A DNA stretch of 6,108 nt from JBCCRH01 sp039208045 (lineage in GTDB: Bacteria > Bacteroidota > Bacteroidia > Chitinophagales > Saprospiraceae): the NCBI GenBank assembly GCA_039208045.1, contig JBCCRH010000377.1, positions 1 through 6,108 on the forward strand, read 5' to 3'. Below the pieces are notes generated by a model. The model did not search any database and was not told the origin of the DNA. It saw only the letters and a program-made list of their open reading frames with translations. Shown piece by piece: positions 1-6,037 of this stretch. The first letter of the stretch is position 1; each line of letters opens with the position of its first letter. The position numbers were made by a program, and so were the translations under genes.

Positions 1-22
1 CAAACAAAAAGCAAAGAAATTT
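1..22 (+). promoter_or_regulatory. A-rich translation leader of the first gene
   Basis: The bases directly before the first ATG are almost pure A with a few C, G and T and contain no Shine-Dalgarno sequence. Bacteroidota commonly initiate translation from such A-rich leaders. The first ten bases, CAAACAAAAA, recur exactly before the second gene (2581-2590). The promoter, if there is one, lies outside the window. Confidence 0.4.
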
Positions 23-2554
23 ATGCACAGATTCTTACTCGTTCTCTCTATAATCTACCTTACCTTCTCTACACAAGCCCAGGGCTGGTACGAAGAATTT
101 GGCACATCCGACAGCGACTACCCACAAAAAATCCTTCCGCAAGCGGACAGCTCCATGATCGTATTCTATAAGGTGGACGAACTAGAAACCAGCCTTTTTT
201 TGCAATACGAATTAGCAAAAATTAGTAAGGATGGAGCGCTGCTTTGGCAACGTACGCTAGAGGAGGTCGGCGAGCATTTTGTGGCAGATGTAGAGCAGTT
301 ACCGGACGGAGGCTTTGCGGTGCTGAGCAATAGCCATAGTACTACTACCGACCTTCAGCAAATGCAGTTGATGAAGCTAGATGAACATGGAGCGACGGCC
401 TGGCTAAGGCGCTTTGGGGATACGATGGAGCTAAATGCCAATGATTTACTCATCACCAGCGACGAGGGCTTTTTAATCAGCGGGTACTGTGTAAAAGAAG
501 ACGTAGGGGTGCCTGTTTGGGAAGATCAGGACTACTACTTGCTAAAGCTAGACAGCTTAGGCGTAGAAGAATGGACGCATAGCGGTGGACTAGCTGGGAC
601 GAGCAGGCAAGAAGAAGCCATTTCTACTTATGAAACCGATAGCTTTTACCATGTACTGACCGACTGGGAAATTTCTACCCCAGTAGATTTGCGAGCACTT
701 CGACTGGATAAAAATGGCAATGCCACAGGACTCCACGCCTTACAGGAAGGCTGGTTTATGAAGGGTTTTAGAGATAGGGATGGAAATTATATCAGCTACT
801 ATATTAGTGAGAATAGCGTTACTCCCTTTTTCTTGGAATATATCATCAGTAAGCATAGTCCAGATGGTGAACTGCTGTGGCGGCGAAGCTATGATTTCCA
901 AGGTTCCACCATTCGTGGCTGGTCACTCTATATGGTGCAAAGCCCTGACGGGGGCTACCTGTTGGCACATGATGGCATCAAAACACTAGCGCCAAGCAGT
1001 TCCCTTTACTTGCTCAAAATGAACGCGAATGGGCAGACTGAGTGGACCCGAGAGCTCGAAACGGGCGATGTGGCTTCCCTATTGGGAGTTCGACGGAGTA
1101 CAGAGGGAGGTTATCTTCTATTCGGCACTCCAAATATCTATGAAACACTGGATCAGCGAAGTGATTATTTCGTGATGAAGCTGGATGAATTGGGGTATCG
1201 CTATGGTAATTTTATCAAGCTTCGAGTCGCTGCCGAGCAGGATAGCTGCTTCATCATTCCAGGGATGGGAAGTATTGAAAATCAACTGATTGAGCTTAGT
1301 GGAGCGACTACTCAGCGAGTCTATACGGATACAGCTGGCTGTTATCTTGCTAATGTGGATACCGGTACCTATCGTATTCAACTGCCGTTGAATAATGATT
1401 ATTGGGCACCTTGTGAGGAAGCATATATTGTGGAGGTGCATCTGAGAGATAGTGCTGTTATTGACATTTCGCTCCGAGCGGTAGTAGACTGCCCTTATCT
1501 GACGATCGATGTTGCTACTCCTTTTTTGCGGCGCTGTTTTAATAACTATTATGTGGTGCATTATTGTAATCAGGGAACAATAGAAGCAGAAGATGCTCAC
1601 GTACAAATTCAGCTAGATGAATCGATGGTACTCGAAAGTGCTAGTTTGCCTTATTTGGACAATGGAGGGCAGCTTTTCACTTTTTCGGTGGGTGATATAG
1701 CGCCTGGTGCGTGTGGGAGCTTTCGACTCGACTTTAACCTTTCCTGTACTACGATGCTCGGCGAAGAGCACTGCGTAACTGCTCAAATTTATCCGGACAC
1801 CTTGTGTACAGATGCTGCTATTCCTAGATTCTTTGTAGAAAACTGTCAGGAAAATATAGGCTCTTGGGATCCCAATGACAAGCACGCCTTTCCAGAAGGA
1901 GTGGGTGAGCGGCATGTCATAGCACCCGGCACAACGATTGATTACCGCATTCGCTTCCAGAATACGGGTACCGATACGGCCTTTCAAGTGGCTATTTTAG
2001 ATACGCTATCACCGCATATAGACTTGCATAGTATTCAGTTTGGGGCAGCGAGCCATCCCTATCAAGTAGGATGGAGCTCTGAACGAACCCTGCTGTTTCT
2101 TTTTAACAACGCTAACTTGCCGGATAGTACCACTAATCTAGCTGCTTCTATGGGGTTTGTCACCTTTGAAGCTACGGTGAAGGAAGAAACGCCATTGGAG
2201 TCCGTCATTGAGAATAGCGCAGCTATTTACTTTGACTTTAATGAGCCGATTTTCACTAATGAAGTTTTCCATACGGTTGATGTCATTTCTAATACGGTAT
2301 CTGCTCCAAGCGCCACCCCTATTCAGGTGTACCCAAATCCTACTACACAGGCCATTACATTTGAATTAGATCGATCCTATCCTACGATTCAGGTGGTCTT
2401 GTATGATTTGCAGGGACGTAGGGTACACAACGCGCATTTTTCAGGGCGTAGTTTTCAGCTGGCAAAGCCAGAAAGACTGAATAGCGGCTCGTATATCTTT
2501 CAGCTTCAAGCAGGTAGCCAAATATTAGGTGCAGGAAAGCTTATCTTTAAGTAA
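23..2554 (+). CDS. Secreted beta-propeller / DUF7619 protein with T9SS type A sorting domain
   Basis: This is a complete 843-residue exported protein, probably delivered to the cell surface or medium by the type IX secretion system. Residues 1-19 form a signal peptide with a hydrophobic core and likely cleavage after TQA. Residues about 20-390 carry seven KLD..G...W-type motifs (near 66, 117, 174, 227, 275, 331 and 385), interleaved with DGG/EGG turns (95, 148, 252, 309, 361). Their 48-57 residue spacing suggests a seven-bladed beta-propeller. Residues about 392-485 resemble a Cna-B/carboxypeptidase-regulatory beta sandwich, with TDTAGCY and a TGTYRIQLP-like strand. A cysteine-bearing DUF11-like region follows (about 488-610). 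Next is a DUF7619-type module (about 613-755) opening with SWDPNDK and ending with YFDFNEPIFTNEV. The C-terminus starts at VYPNP (769-773) and continues with a YDLQGR motif and a final K, the standard T9SS type A sorting signal. No catalytic motif is visible, so an adhesive or structural role is only a guess. The start is the only ATG that yields a full signal peptide. Confidence 0.93.
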   Translation: MHRFLLVLSIIYLTFSTQAQGWYEEFGTSDSDYPQKILPQADSSMIVFYKVDELETSLFLQYELAKISKDGALLWQRTLEEVGEHFVADVEQLPDGGFAVLSNSHSTTTDLQQMQLMKLDEHGATAWLRRFGDTMELNANDLLITSDEGFLISGYCVKEDVGVPVWEDQDYYLLKLDSLGVEEWTHSGGLAGTSRQEEAISTYETDSFYHVLTDWEISTPVDLRALRLDKNGNATGLHALQEGWFMKGFRDRDGNYISYYISENSVTPFFLEYIISKHSPDGELLWRRSYDFQGSTIRGWSLYMVQSPDGGYLLAHDGIKTLAPSSSLYLLKMNANGQTEWTRELETGDVASLLGVRRSTEGGYLLFGTPNIYETLDQRSDYFVMKLDELGYRYGNFIKLRVAAEQDSCFIIPGMGSIENQLIELSGATTQRVYTDTAGCYLANVDTGTYRIQLPLNNDYWAPCEEAYIVEVHLRDSAVIDISLRAVVDCPYLTIDVATPFLRRCFNNYYVVHYCNQGTIEAEDAHVQIQLDESMVLESASLPYLDNGGQLFTFSVGDIAPGACGSFRLDFNLSCTTMLGEEHCVTAQIYPDTLCTDAAIPRFFVENCQENIGSWDPNDKHAFPEGVGERHVIAPGTTIDYRIRFQNTGTDTAFQVAILDTLSPHIDLHSIQFGAASHPYQVGWSSERTLLFLFNNANLPDSTTNLAASMGFVTFEATVKEETPLESVIENSAAIYFDFNEPIFTNEVFHTVDVISNTVSAPSATPIQVYPNPTTQAITFELDRSYPTIQVVLYDLQGRRVHNAHFSGRSFQLAKPERLNSGSYIFQLQAGSQILGAGKLIFK

Positions 2555-2580
2555 GCTAAGACCTTTTTAAAAACTAAAAA

Positions 2581-2593
2581 CAAACAAAAAATC
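2581..2593 (+). promoter_or_regulatory. A-rich translation leader of the peptidase gene, sharing CAAACAAAAA with the first gene
   Basis: CAAACAAAAA at 2581-2590 is identical to positions 1-10, and in both places it sits just before an ATG. No Shine-Dalgarno sequence is present. The intergenic gap is 39 bases with no strong promoter or terminator, so the peptidase gene is probably co-transcribed with the gene before it. A partial -7-like TATCTTTA at 2542-2549, inside the end of the first gene, is the only weak alternative seen. Confidence 0.35.
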
Positions 2594-4387
2594 ATGCGAT
2601 TCACCACCACTTTCCTTTTGATCCTTTTTTGCTCAATATTTGGCCTTTCCCAAACTACGGTCACCTTTGTAGTGGAAGATATTCCAGCACATGAAGGCAG
2701 ACAAGTTGGCCTGCGTGGTAATATGCCGCCTCTGAGCTGGGAGACTTCGGTTCCTATGCAACTGGTGGGGGAGCATTATCAGACGCAACTTGATTTCGCA
2801 GCAGATATAAGCGAGATCGAGTTCAAATTTGTGCTTTTCGACAAGAAAGATGAGGCCAATTGGGAAACCAATTCAAATCGGGTACTATCCCTACAAGAAA
2901 ACAACCAACTAACAACCGTGCATCAATGGGATGTAGAACAACTCATTGATATAAGCACCCTTCCACTACTTCAGCCCAATCAGCTACTCCAAGATTTTGA
3001 ACTAATACAAACGATGGTACTCCAAGCGCATCCAGGTACCTACCGCTACAATGATGAAGCGAGCATACAAGCGGCATTGGATGAACTGAAGGAAAAATTT
3101 CAGCAACCTATGACTTACGGAGCGGCTTATCTAGCTATGTCGAAGCTGACTTCTCAACTCAAATGTGGGCACACCTGGGTGGGCCTGTATAACCAAAATG
3201 CTACCATTAATTCCATTATCCATCGGCAAGCCGATAAGCTCCCTTTTGCTTTTACTTGGGTAGAGGATAAAATGATTGTGCTGCATAATGCCTCGGAGGC
3301 AGAAGCTTTAGTGCAAGGCGCAGAAGTGCTCAGTATTAATGGTGTAGCAGCCAGTAGGATTCAGCAACAGATGTTGCCTTATATTCCGATAGATGGAACG
3401 AGCCTGGAAAGTCGGCAGGCTATGATGTCAGTAGGGGGCTATGATTTTGAGTATTACCCTTTTGATGTATTTTATCCGTTGCTCTTTCCAGCTGCTGACC
3501 AGCAATTGGAGGTAGTATTTAAACCTTACGGAGCTGATCAGCCTCAAACGGTGACCGTTACCCCACTCACCAGAGCAGAACGGGCAGAAAAGCTGGTTGC
3601 GCGCTATGCAGACTTTCCCAAGACAGTGGATGATTTATGGAATTTTGAAATCACAGCCGATAAGATTGGTATTCTAACTCTCAACTCTTTTACTCTGTAT
3701 GGATTAGATCACCTGACAGTAGACTATAAAGATTTTTTTAAAACGGTATTCAAGCAACTGAAGAAGCAAAAGGTGAAGCACCTAATTGTGGATATTAGAG
3801 AAAACTATGGCGGGAATGATGAAATCAAACACGAGCTTTTCACCTATTTCAATATTGATAAGAAAGCCAAAGACGTAGGCATGGTAGGCAAGACGCGCTA
3901 TACTTCCTTCCCCAAAGCGCTGCGACCCTATATACAAACCTGGGGCGATGATCCTTGGTACTACGAGCTCGAACCAGATGCAGTAGAGGAGGAGCATGGT
4001 TATTCTGTTTTTAAAAATGCTTTTGAGTCGACCGAACTGCGCAAAAAGAAAGACGCTTTTAAGGGCGAGCTCTATCTTTTGACGAGTCCGCTTAATGCCT
4101 CTTTAGCCTTTTACTTAGCGGGAGATTTTCAGCAAAAAAAGCTGGGTACCATCATTGGGCAGACCACTGCTGGGAATCAACGGGGCATTAATGGGGGGCA
4201 AATTTTGTTCTTACGTCTTCCGCATTCAGAAATAGAAATTGACTTTCCCGTAATGGGGGGCTTTACCCTAGGCAAGCGACCTGATCGAGGTATTGAGCCA
4301 GCTGTAGCAGTGCAGCCCACCCAAGCCGCTATTGCCAATGGGCAGGATTTGGTGCTAGAGGCAGCGATGGAGCTGATTAAGGAATAA
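2594..4387 (+). CDS. Exported S41-family peptidase with N-terminal CBM20-like starch-binding domain
   Basis: This is a complete 597-residue protein. Residues 1-19 form a signal peptide (hydrophobic core, likely cleavage before QTTV), so it acts in the periplasm or outside the cell; there is no T9SS tail. Residues about 21-112 look like a CBM20/CBM48-type carbohydrate-binding fold: a GLRGNMPPLSWE segment with W49, then EFKFVL and NWETNSNR with W90, matching the usual KYV...WE.G.NR region. From about 125 the S41 fold begins with a DFELIQTMVLQAHPGTY helix. H193 in CGHTWVG fits the conserved His of this branch. A weak PDZ-like stretch (about 225-265, with GAEVLSING) follows. S503 in LTSPLNASLAF aligns with the usual nucleophile of the TS..T.SAAE motif, and GQTTAGNQRGINGG begins at 522. 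Thus the likely nucleophile and His are present, while the residues after the Ser differ from the common SAAE. Substrate is unknown; the CBM suggests binding to alpha-glucan or a similar fold-recognition role. It follows the T9SS cargo gene by 39 bases. Confidence 0.88.
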   Translation: MRFTTTFLLILFCSIFGLSQTTVTFVVEDIPAHEGRQVGLRGNMPPLSWETSVPMQLVGEHYQTQLDFAADISEIEFKFVLFDKKDEANWETNSNRVLSLQENNQLTTVHQWDVEQLIDISTLPLLQPNQLLQDFELIQTMVLQAHPGTYRYNDEASIQAALDELKEKFQQPMTYGAAYLAMSKLTSQLKCGHTWVGLYNQNATINSIIHRQADKLPFAFTWVEDKMIVLHNASEAEALVQGAEVLSINGVAASRIQQQMLPYIPIDGTSLESRQAMMSVGGYDFEYYPFDVFYPLLFPAADQQLEVVFKPYGADQPQTVTVTPLTRAERAEKLVARYADFPKTVDDLWNFEITADKIGILTLNSFTLYGLDHLTVDYKDFFKTVFKQLKKQKVKHLIVDIRENYGGNDEIKHELFTYFNIDKKAKDVGMVGKTRYTSFPKALRPYIQTWGDDPWYYELEPDAVEEEHGYSVFKNAFESTELRKKKDAFKGELYLLTSPLNASLAFYLAGDFQQKKLGTIIGQTTAGNQRGINGGQILFLRLPHSEIEIDFPVMGGFTLGKRPDRGIEPAVAVQPTQAAIANGQDLVLEAAMELIKE

Positions 4388-4430
4388 GTTGCGGTAACGC
4401 CCTTTTTTTGGAGAATTATGCTTAGCTTTT

Positions 4431-4462
4431 TTTGATAGCTCGCGGAATGTGGTGTAAATTGT
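4431..4462 (+). promoter_or_regulatory. Possible Bacteroidota-type promoter inside the palindrome
   Basis: TTTG at 4431-4434 is followed after 20 bases by TAAATTGT at 4455-4462. The first fits the -33 box. The second keeps four of the six informative -7 positions of TAnnTTTG. Spacing is close to the expected 19-20 bases. If real, the left arm of the palindrome fills the spacer and transcription would start in or just after the right arm, so a protein bound to the dyad could block the promoter. The match is partial. Confidence 0.22.
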
Positions 4463-4481
4463 ATACATTCCGCGAGCTATC
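4434..4481. repeat. Perfect 17-bp inverted repeat upstream of the ATPase-nuclease gene
   Basis: Positions 4434-4450 (GATAGCTCGCGGAATGT) and 4465-4481 are exact reverse complements separated by a 14-base spacer. It is not a classical intrinsic terminator: the T-run lies 5' of the stem on the + strand (4427-4433), and CCAAAATG rather than a T-tract follows it. On the - strand the stem is followed by As. An 8-bp perfect palindrome, TGTATACA (4460-4467), overlaps the right arm. The dyad ends 18 bases before the ATG at 4500, which fits an operator, an attenuating mRNA hairpin, or the end structure of a mobile unit. Confidence 0.9.
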
Positions 4482-4500
4482 CAAAATGATTTTAGCATAA
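4447..4500 (+). other. 17-codon upstream ORF whose stop overlaps the ATPase start (TAATG)
   Basis: ATG at 4447 opens a 17-codon frame, MWCKLYTFRELSKMILA, that ends in TAA at 4498-4500. The last A of this stop is the first base of the ATPase ATG. The frame begins in the left arm of the palindrome, and an internal ATG (4486) gives a four-codon version. The arrangement would permit translational coupling or a leader peptide. Most of the peptide is dictated by the palindrome and no Shine-Dalgarno sequence is seen, so it may be chance. Confidence 0.15.
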
Positions 4501-5930
4501 TGAGACTAATCGGCCGCAAAAAAGAGCAAGGTATACTAGCAGAAGCGTTGGCTTCTGATGAGCCAGAAATGCTTGCTGTGATTGGACGCAGGAGGGTAGG
4601 AAAGACTTTTTTGATCCGATCCTTTTTTGGAGATCAGATTGATATGGAATTTACGGGGGTTCAAAATGCCAGTCGGCAAGAACAGTTAGCTTCCTTTCAT
4701 TTTCTATTGAGCCAGTATAGCGACCAAGGGCCAGTAGACTTACCCAAGAATTGGCTAGAAGCTTTTCACCAACTTATCACCGTATTAACCAAGAAGAAGG
4801 ATGACCAGAAAAAGCGTATTCTTTTCTTTGATGAACTTCCCTGGCTCGCTTCCAAAAAATCGGGTTTCCTAAAAGCCCTAGGCTTTTTCTGGAATAATTG
4901 GGCCTCCAAAAACAACATTCTAGTCATTATTTGTGGCTCTGCTGCTTCCTGGATGATCCAGAAGGTCGTACAAGATAAAGGTGGTCTGCACAATAGAATT
5001 ACCAGGCGAATCAACTTAAAGCCATTCAATTTAGCAGAAACAGAAGCATTTCTGAATAGTAAGCACCTAAAGCTCAACCGCTATCAGGTGGTGCTGCTCT
5101 ACATGATCATGGGCGGTATTCCACATTACTTAAAGGAGGTAAAAGCAGGGAAAAGTGCTATTCAAAACATTGAGGATATTTGTTTTTCGGAAGAAGGGCT
5201 ACTAACAGATGAATTTTCAAGGCTCTATCCTGCCTTATTTGAACGTGCCGAAAACCATATTCTAGTCATCAAAGCCTTAGCTGAAAAATGGAAAGGCTTG
5301 ACCCGAAAAGAGATTATAAAAATAGCTAAGTTACCCGATGGAGGAGGCACTACTAAAATCTTGAACGAGCTGATGCACTCTGGTTTTATTTCTTCTTATT
5401 ACCCTTTCGGGAAAAAGCGAAAAGATATGCTCTATCGCTTGACCGACGAATACTCGCTGTTTTATCTCAAGTTTATAGCGACTCGAAGGAGAAATGAGCG
5501 TGGGGCATGGCAAGCATTAAGTCAAACTGCTACCTTTAAAAGCTGGACGGGTTATGCTTTTGAAAGTCTCTGCCTCAAGCATATTGATGCTATTAAAAGA
5601 GCGCTTGAAATAGGAGGAATCTACTCAGAAGCATCTAGTTTTTTGTTTAGAGGGAATGACAGCTTGCCCGGTATTCAGATTGATTTGCTCATTGACAGGA
5701 ACGATCAAGTAATCAATATAGTAGAGATCAAATTTAAAAAGGAACCCTTTCCTATCACTAAAGCTTATGCGGAGCAACTGCAAGCCAAAATAGCCGTGTT
5801 TAAAGCAGTGAGCCAAACGTCCAAACAAATTTTTCTCACTATGATTAGCTCTTTTGGCATTATTGAAAATAAGCATAGTATTGGCTTGGTAGATAATAGT
5901 CTGACCTTGGATACGCTATTTGAAAAGTAG
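4500..5930 (+). CDS. Archaeal-type AAA ATPase (ATPase_2) fused to DUF234-type PD-(D/E)XK region
   Basis: This is a complete 476-residue cytoplasmic protein with the length and order of the ATPase_2-DUF234 family. The N-terminal LIGRKKE is the usual family opening, which supports the ATG at 4500. Walker A is GRRRVGKT (29-36). Walker B is RILFFDELPWL (106-116) with D111 and E112. A sensor-1-like strand is VIICGSAASWM (142-152). GGLHNRITRRINLKPF (161-176) carries the conserved Arg region, and GGIPHYL (205-211) is the family lid motif. Residues about 245-330 form a winged-helix-like segment (LTRKEIIKIA, then TTKILNELMHSGFI). The C-terminal part has GYAFE (E355), IQIDLLIDR (D395) and VEIKF (E409, K411), an intact E...D...ExK signature of PD-(D/E)XK nucleases. 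ATP hydrolysis and metal-dependent DNA cleavage are family-based predictions; the biological role of such genes is poorly known. It stands alone behind a strong palindrome, with no visible partner gene. No signal peptide or membrane segment is seen. Confidence 0.92.
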   Translation: MRLIGRKKEQGILAEALASDEPEMLAVIGRRRVGKTFLIRSFFGDQIDMEFTGVQNASRQEQLASFHFLLSQYSDQGPVDLPKNWLEAFHQLITVLTKKKDDQKKRILFFDELPWLASKKSGFLKALGFFWNNWASKNNILVIICGSAASWMIQKVVQDKGGLHNRITRRINLKPFNLAETEAFLNSKHLKLNRYQVVLLYMIMGGIPHYLKEVKAGKSAIQNIEDICFSEEGLLTDEFSRLYPALFERAENHILVIKALAEKWKGLTRKEIIKIAKLPDGGGTTKILNELMHSGFISSYYPFGKKRKDMLYRLTDEYSLFYLKFIATRRRNERGAWQALSQTATFKSWTGYAFESLCLKHIDAIKRALEIGGIYSEASSFLFRGNDSLPGIQIDLLIDRNDQVINIVEIKFKKEPFPITKAYAEQLQAKIAVFKAVSQTSKQIFLTMISSFGIIENKHSIGLVDNSLTLDTLFEK

Positions 5931-5935
5931 CATAA
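5928..5935 (+). repeat. TAGCATAA direct repeat at the ATPase stop codon, matching the copy at its start
   Basis: TAGCATAA at 5928-5935 includes the TAG stop of the ATPase gene. The same eight bases occur at 4493-4500, ending on the A of the ATG. The inverted form TTATGCT is at 4416-4422. The gene is therefore bracketed by short direct repeats and could also be read as having 7-bp terminal inverted repeats (4416-4422 with 5929-5935). Such short repeats can arise by chance in AT-rich DNA. Confidence 0.3.
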
Positions 5936-5955
5936 CAAGCCTTCCGGTACCCTAC

Positions 5956-6004
5956 CAAAAGTAGAAGTGGTAGCATAGTGATAATCGCATCCTCCCTACT
6001 TTTG
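5956..6004. repeat. 9-bp inverted repeat between the ATPase gene and the 3' partial gene
   Basis: CAAAAGTAG at 5956-5964 is the exact reverse complement of CTACTTTTG at 5996-6004, with a 31-base spacer. The inner flanks are partly complementary as well. Each arm, read outward, contains TACTTTTG, a perfect match to the Bacteroidota -7 element, so the dyad could be a regulator site or a pair of divergent -7 boxes. With so long a spacer and no T-run after it, it does not look like an intrinsic terminator. Confidence 0.5.
5997..6004 (+). promoter_or_regulatory. Candidate -7 promoter element for the gene starting at 6038
   Basis: TACTTTTG matches TAnnTTTG at every informative position and lies 33 bases before the ATG at 6038, a sensible leader length. 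No TTTG/TTG -33 box is visible about 19-21 bases upstream, where the sequence is AGCATAGTG, so the promoter is only half supported. Confidence 0.4.
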
Positions 6005-6037
6005 TTGCTCGAATTTTCCACTATAAAACCACCCAAC

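Larger units (their letters stand above)
4415..4501. repeat. Outer 8-bp inverted repeat reaching into the ATPase start codon
   Basis: ATTATGCT at 4415-4422 is the exact reverse complement of AGCATAAT at 4494-4501. It encloses the 17-bp palindrome at 4434-4481, and its right arm includes the first two bases of the ATG at 4500. Between the two stems, one T/C mismatch followed by four T-A pairs (4429-4432 with 4483-4486) extends the inner stem outwards. In RNA the whole could fold into one long structure that hides the start codon. The arm sequences are visible; the regulatory role is inferred. Confidence 0.4.

Noticed and set aside
1118..1987. Two minus-strand open frames (162 and 124 codons) inside the first gene
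   Set aside because: They lie wholly antisense to a well-supported T9SS cargo gene, show no domain pattern and have compositions typical of shadow frames.
2538..2570. Hairpin AGCTTA / TAAGCT with a downstream T5 run at the end of the first gene
   Set aside because: Six weak pairs, an eight-base loop, part of it inside the coding region, and the T-run is displaced by several bases; not a convincing terminator.
4391..4409. Possible intrinsic terminator GCG-GTAA-CGC followed by seven Ts after the peptidase gene
   Set aside because: The stem is only three base pairs and does not extend; too weak to call, although the GTAA loop and T-run are suggestive.
4434..4481. CRISPR repeat, riboswitch or tRNA in the palindromic gap
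   Set aside because: There is one dyad only, no repeated units with spacers, no cloverleaf and no recognisable aptamer core.
4766..5077. Minus-strand 103-codon frame opposite the ATPase domain
   Set aside because: It is antisense to the Walker B and sensor region, whose conservation explains the frame; no independent support.
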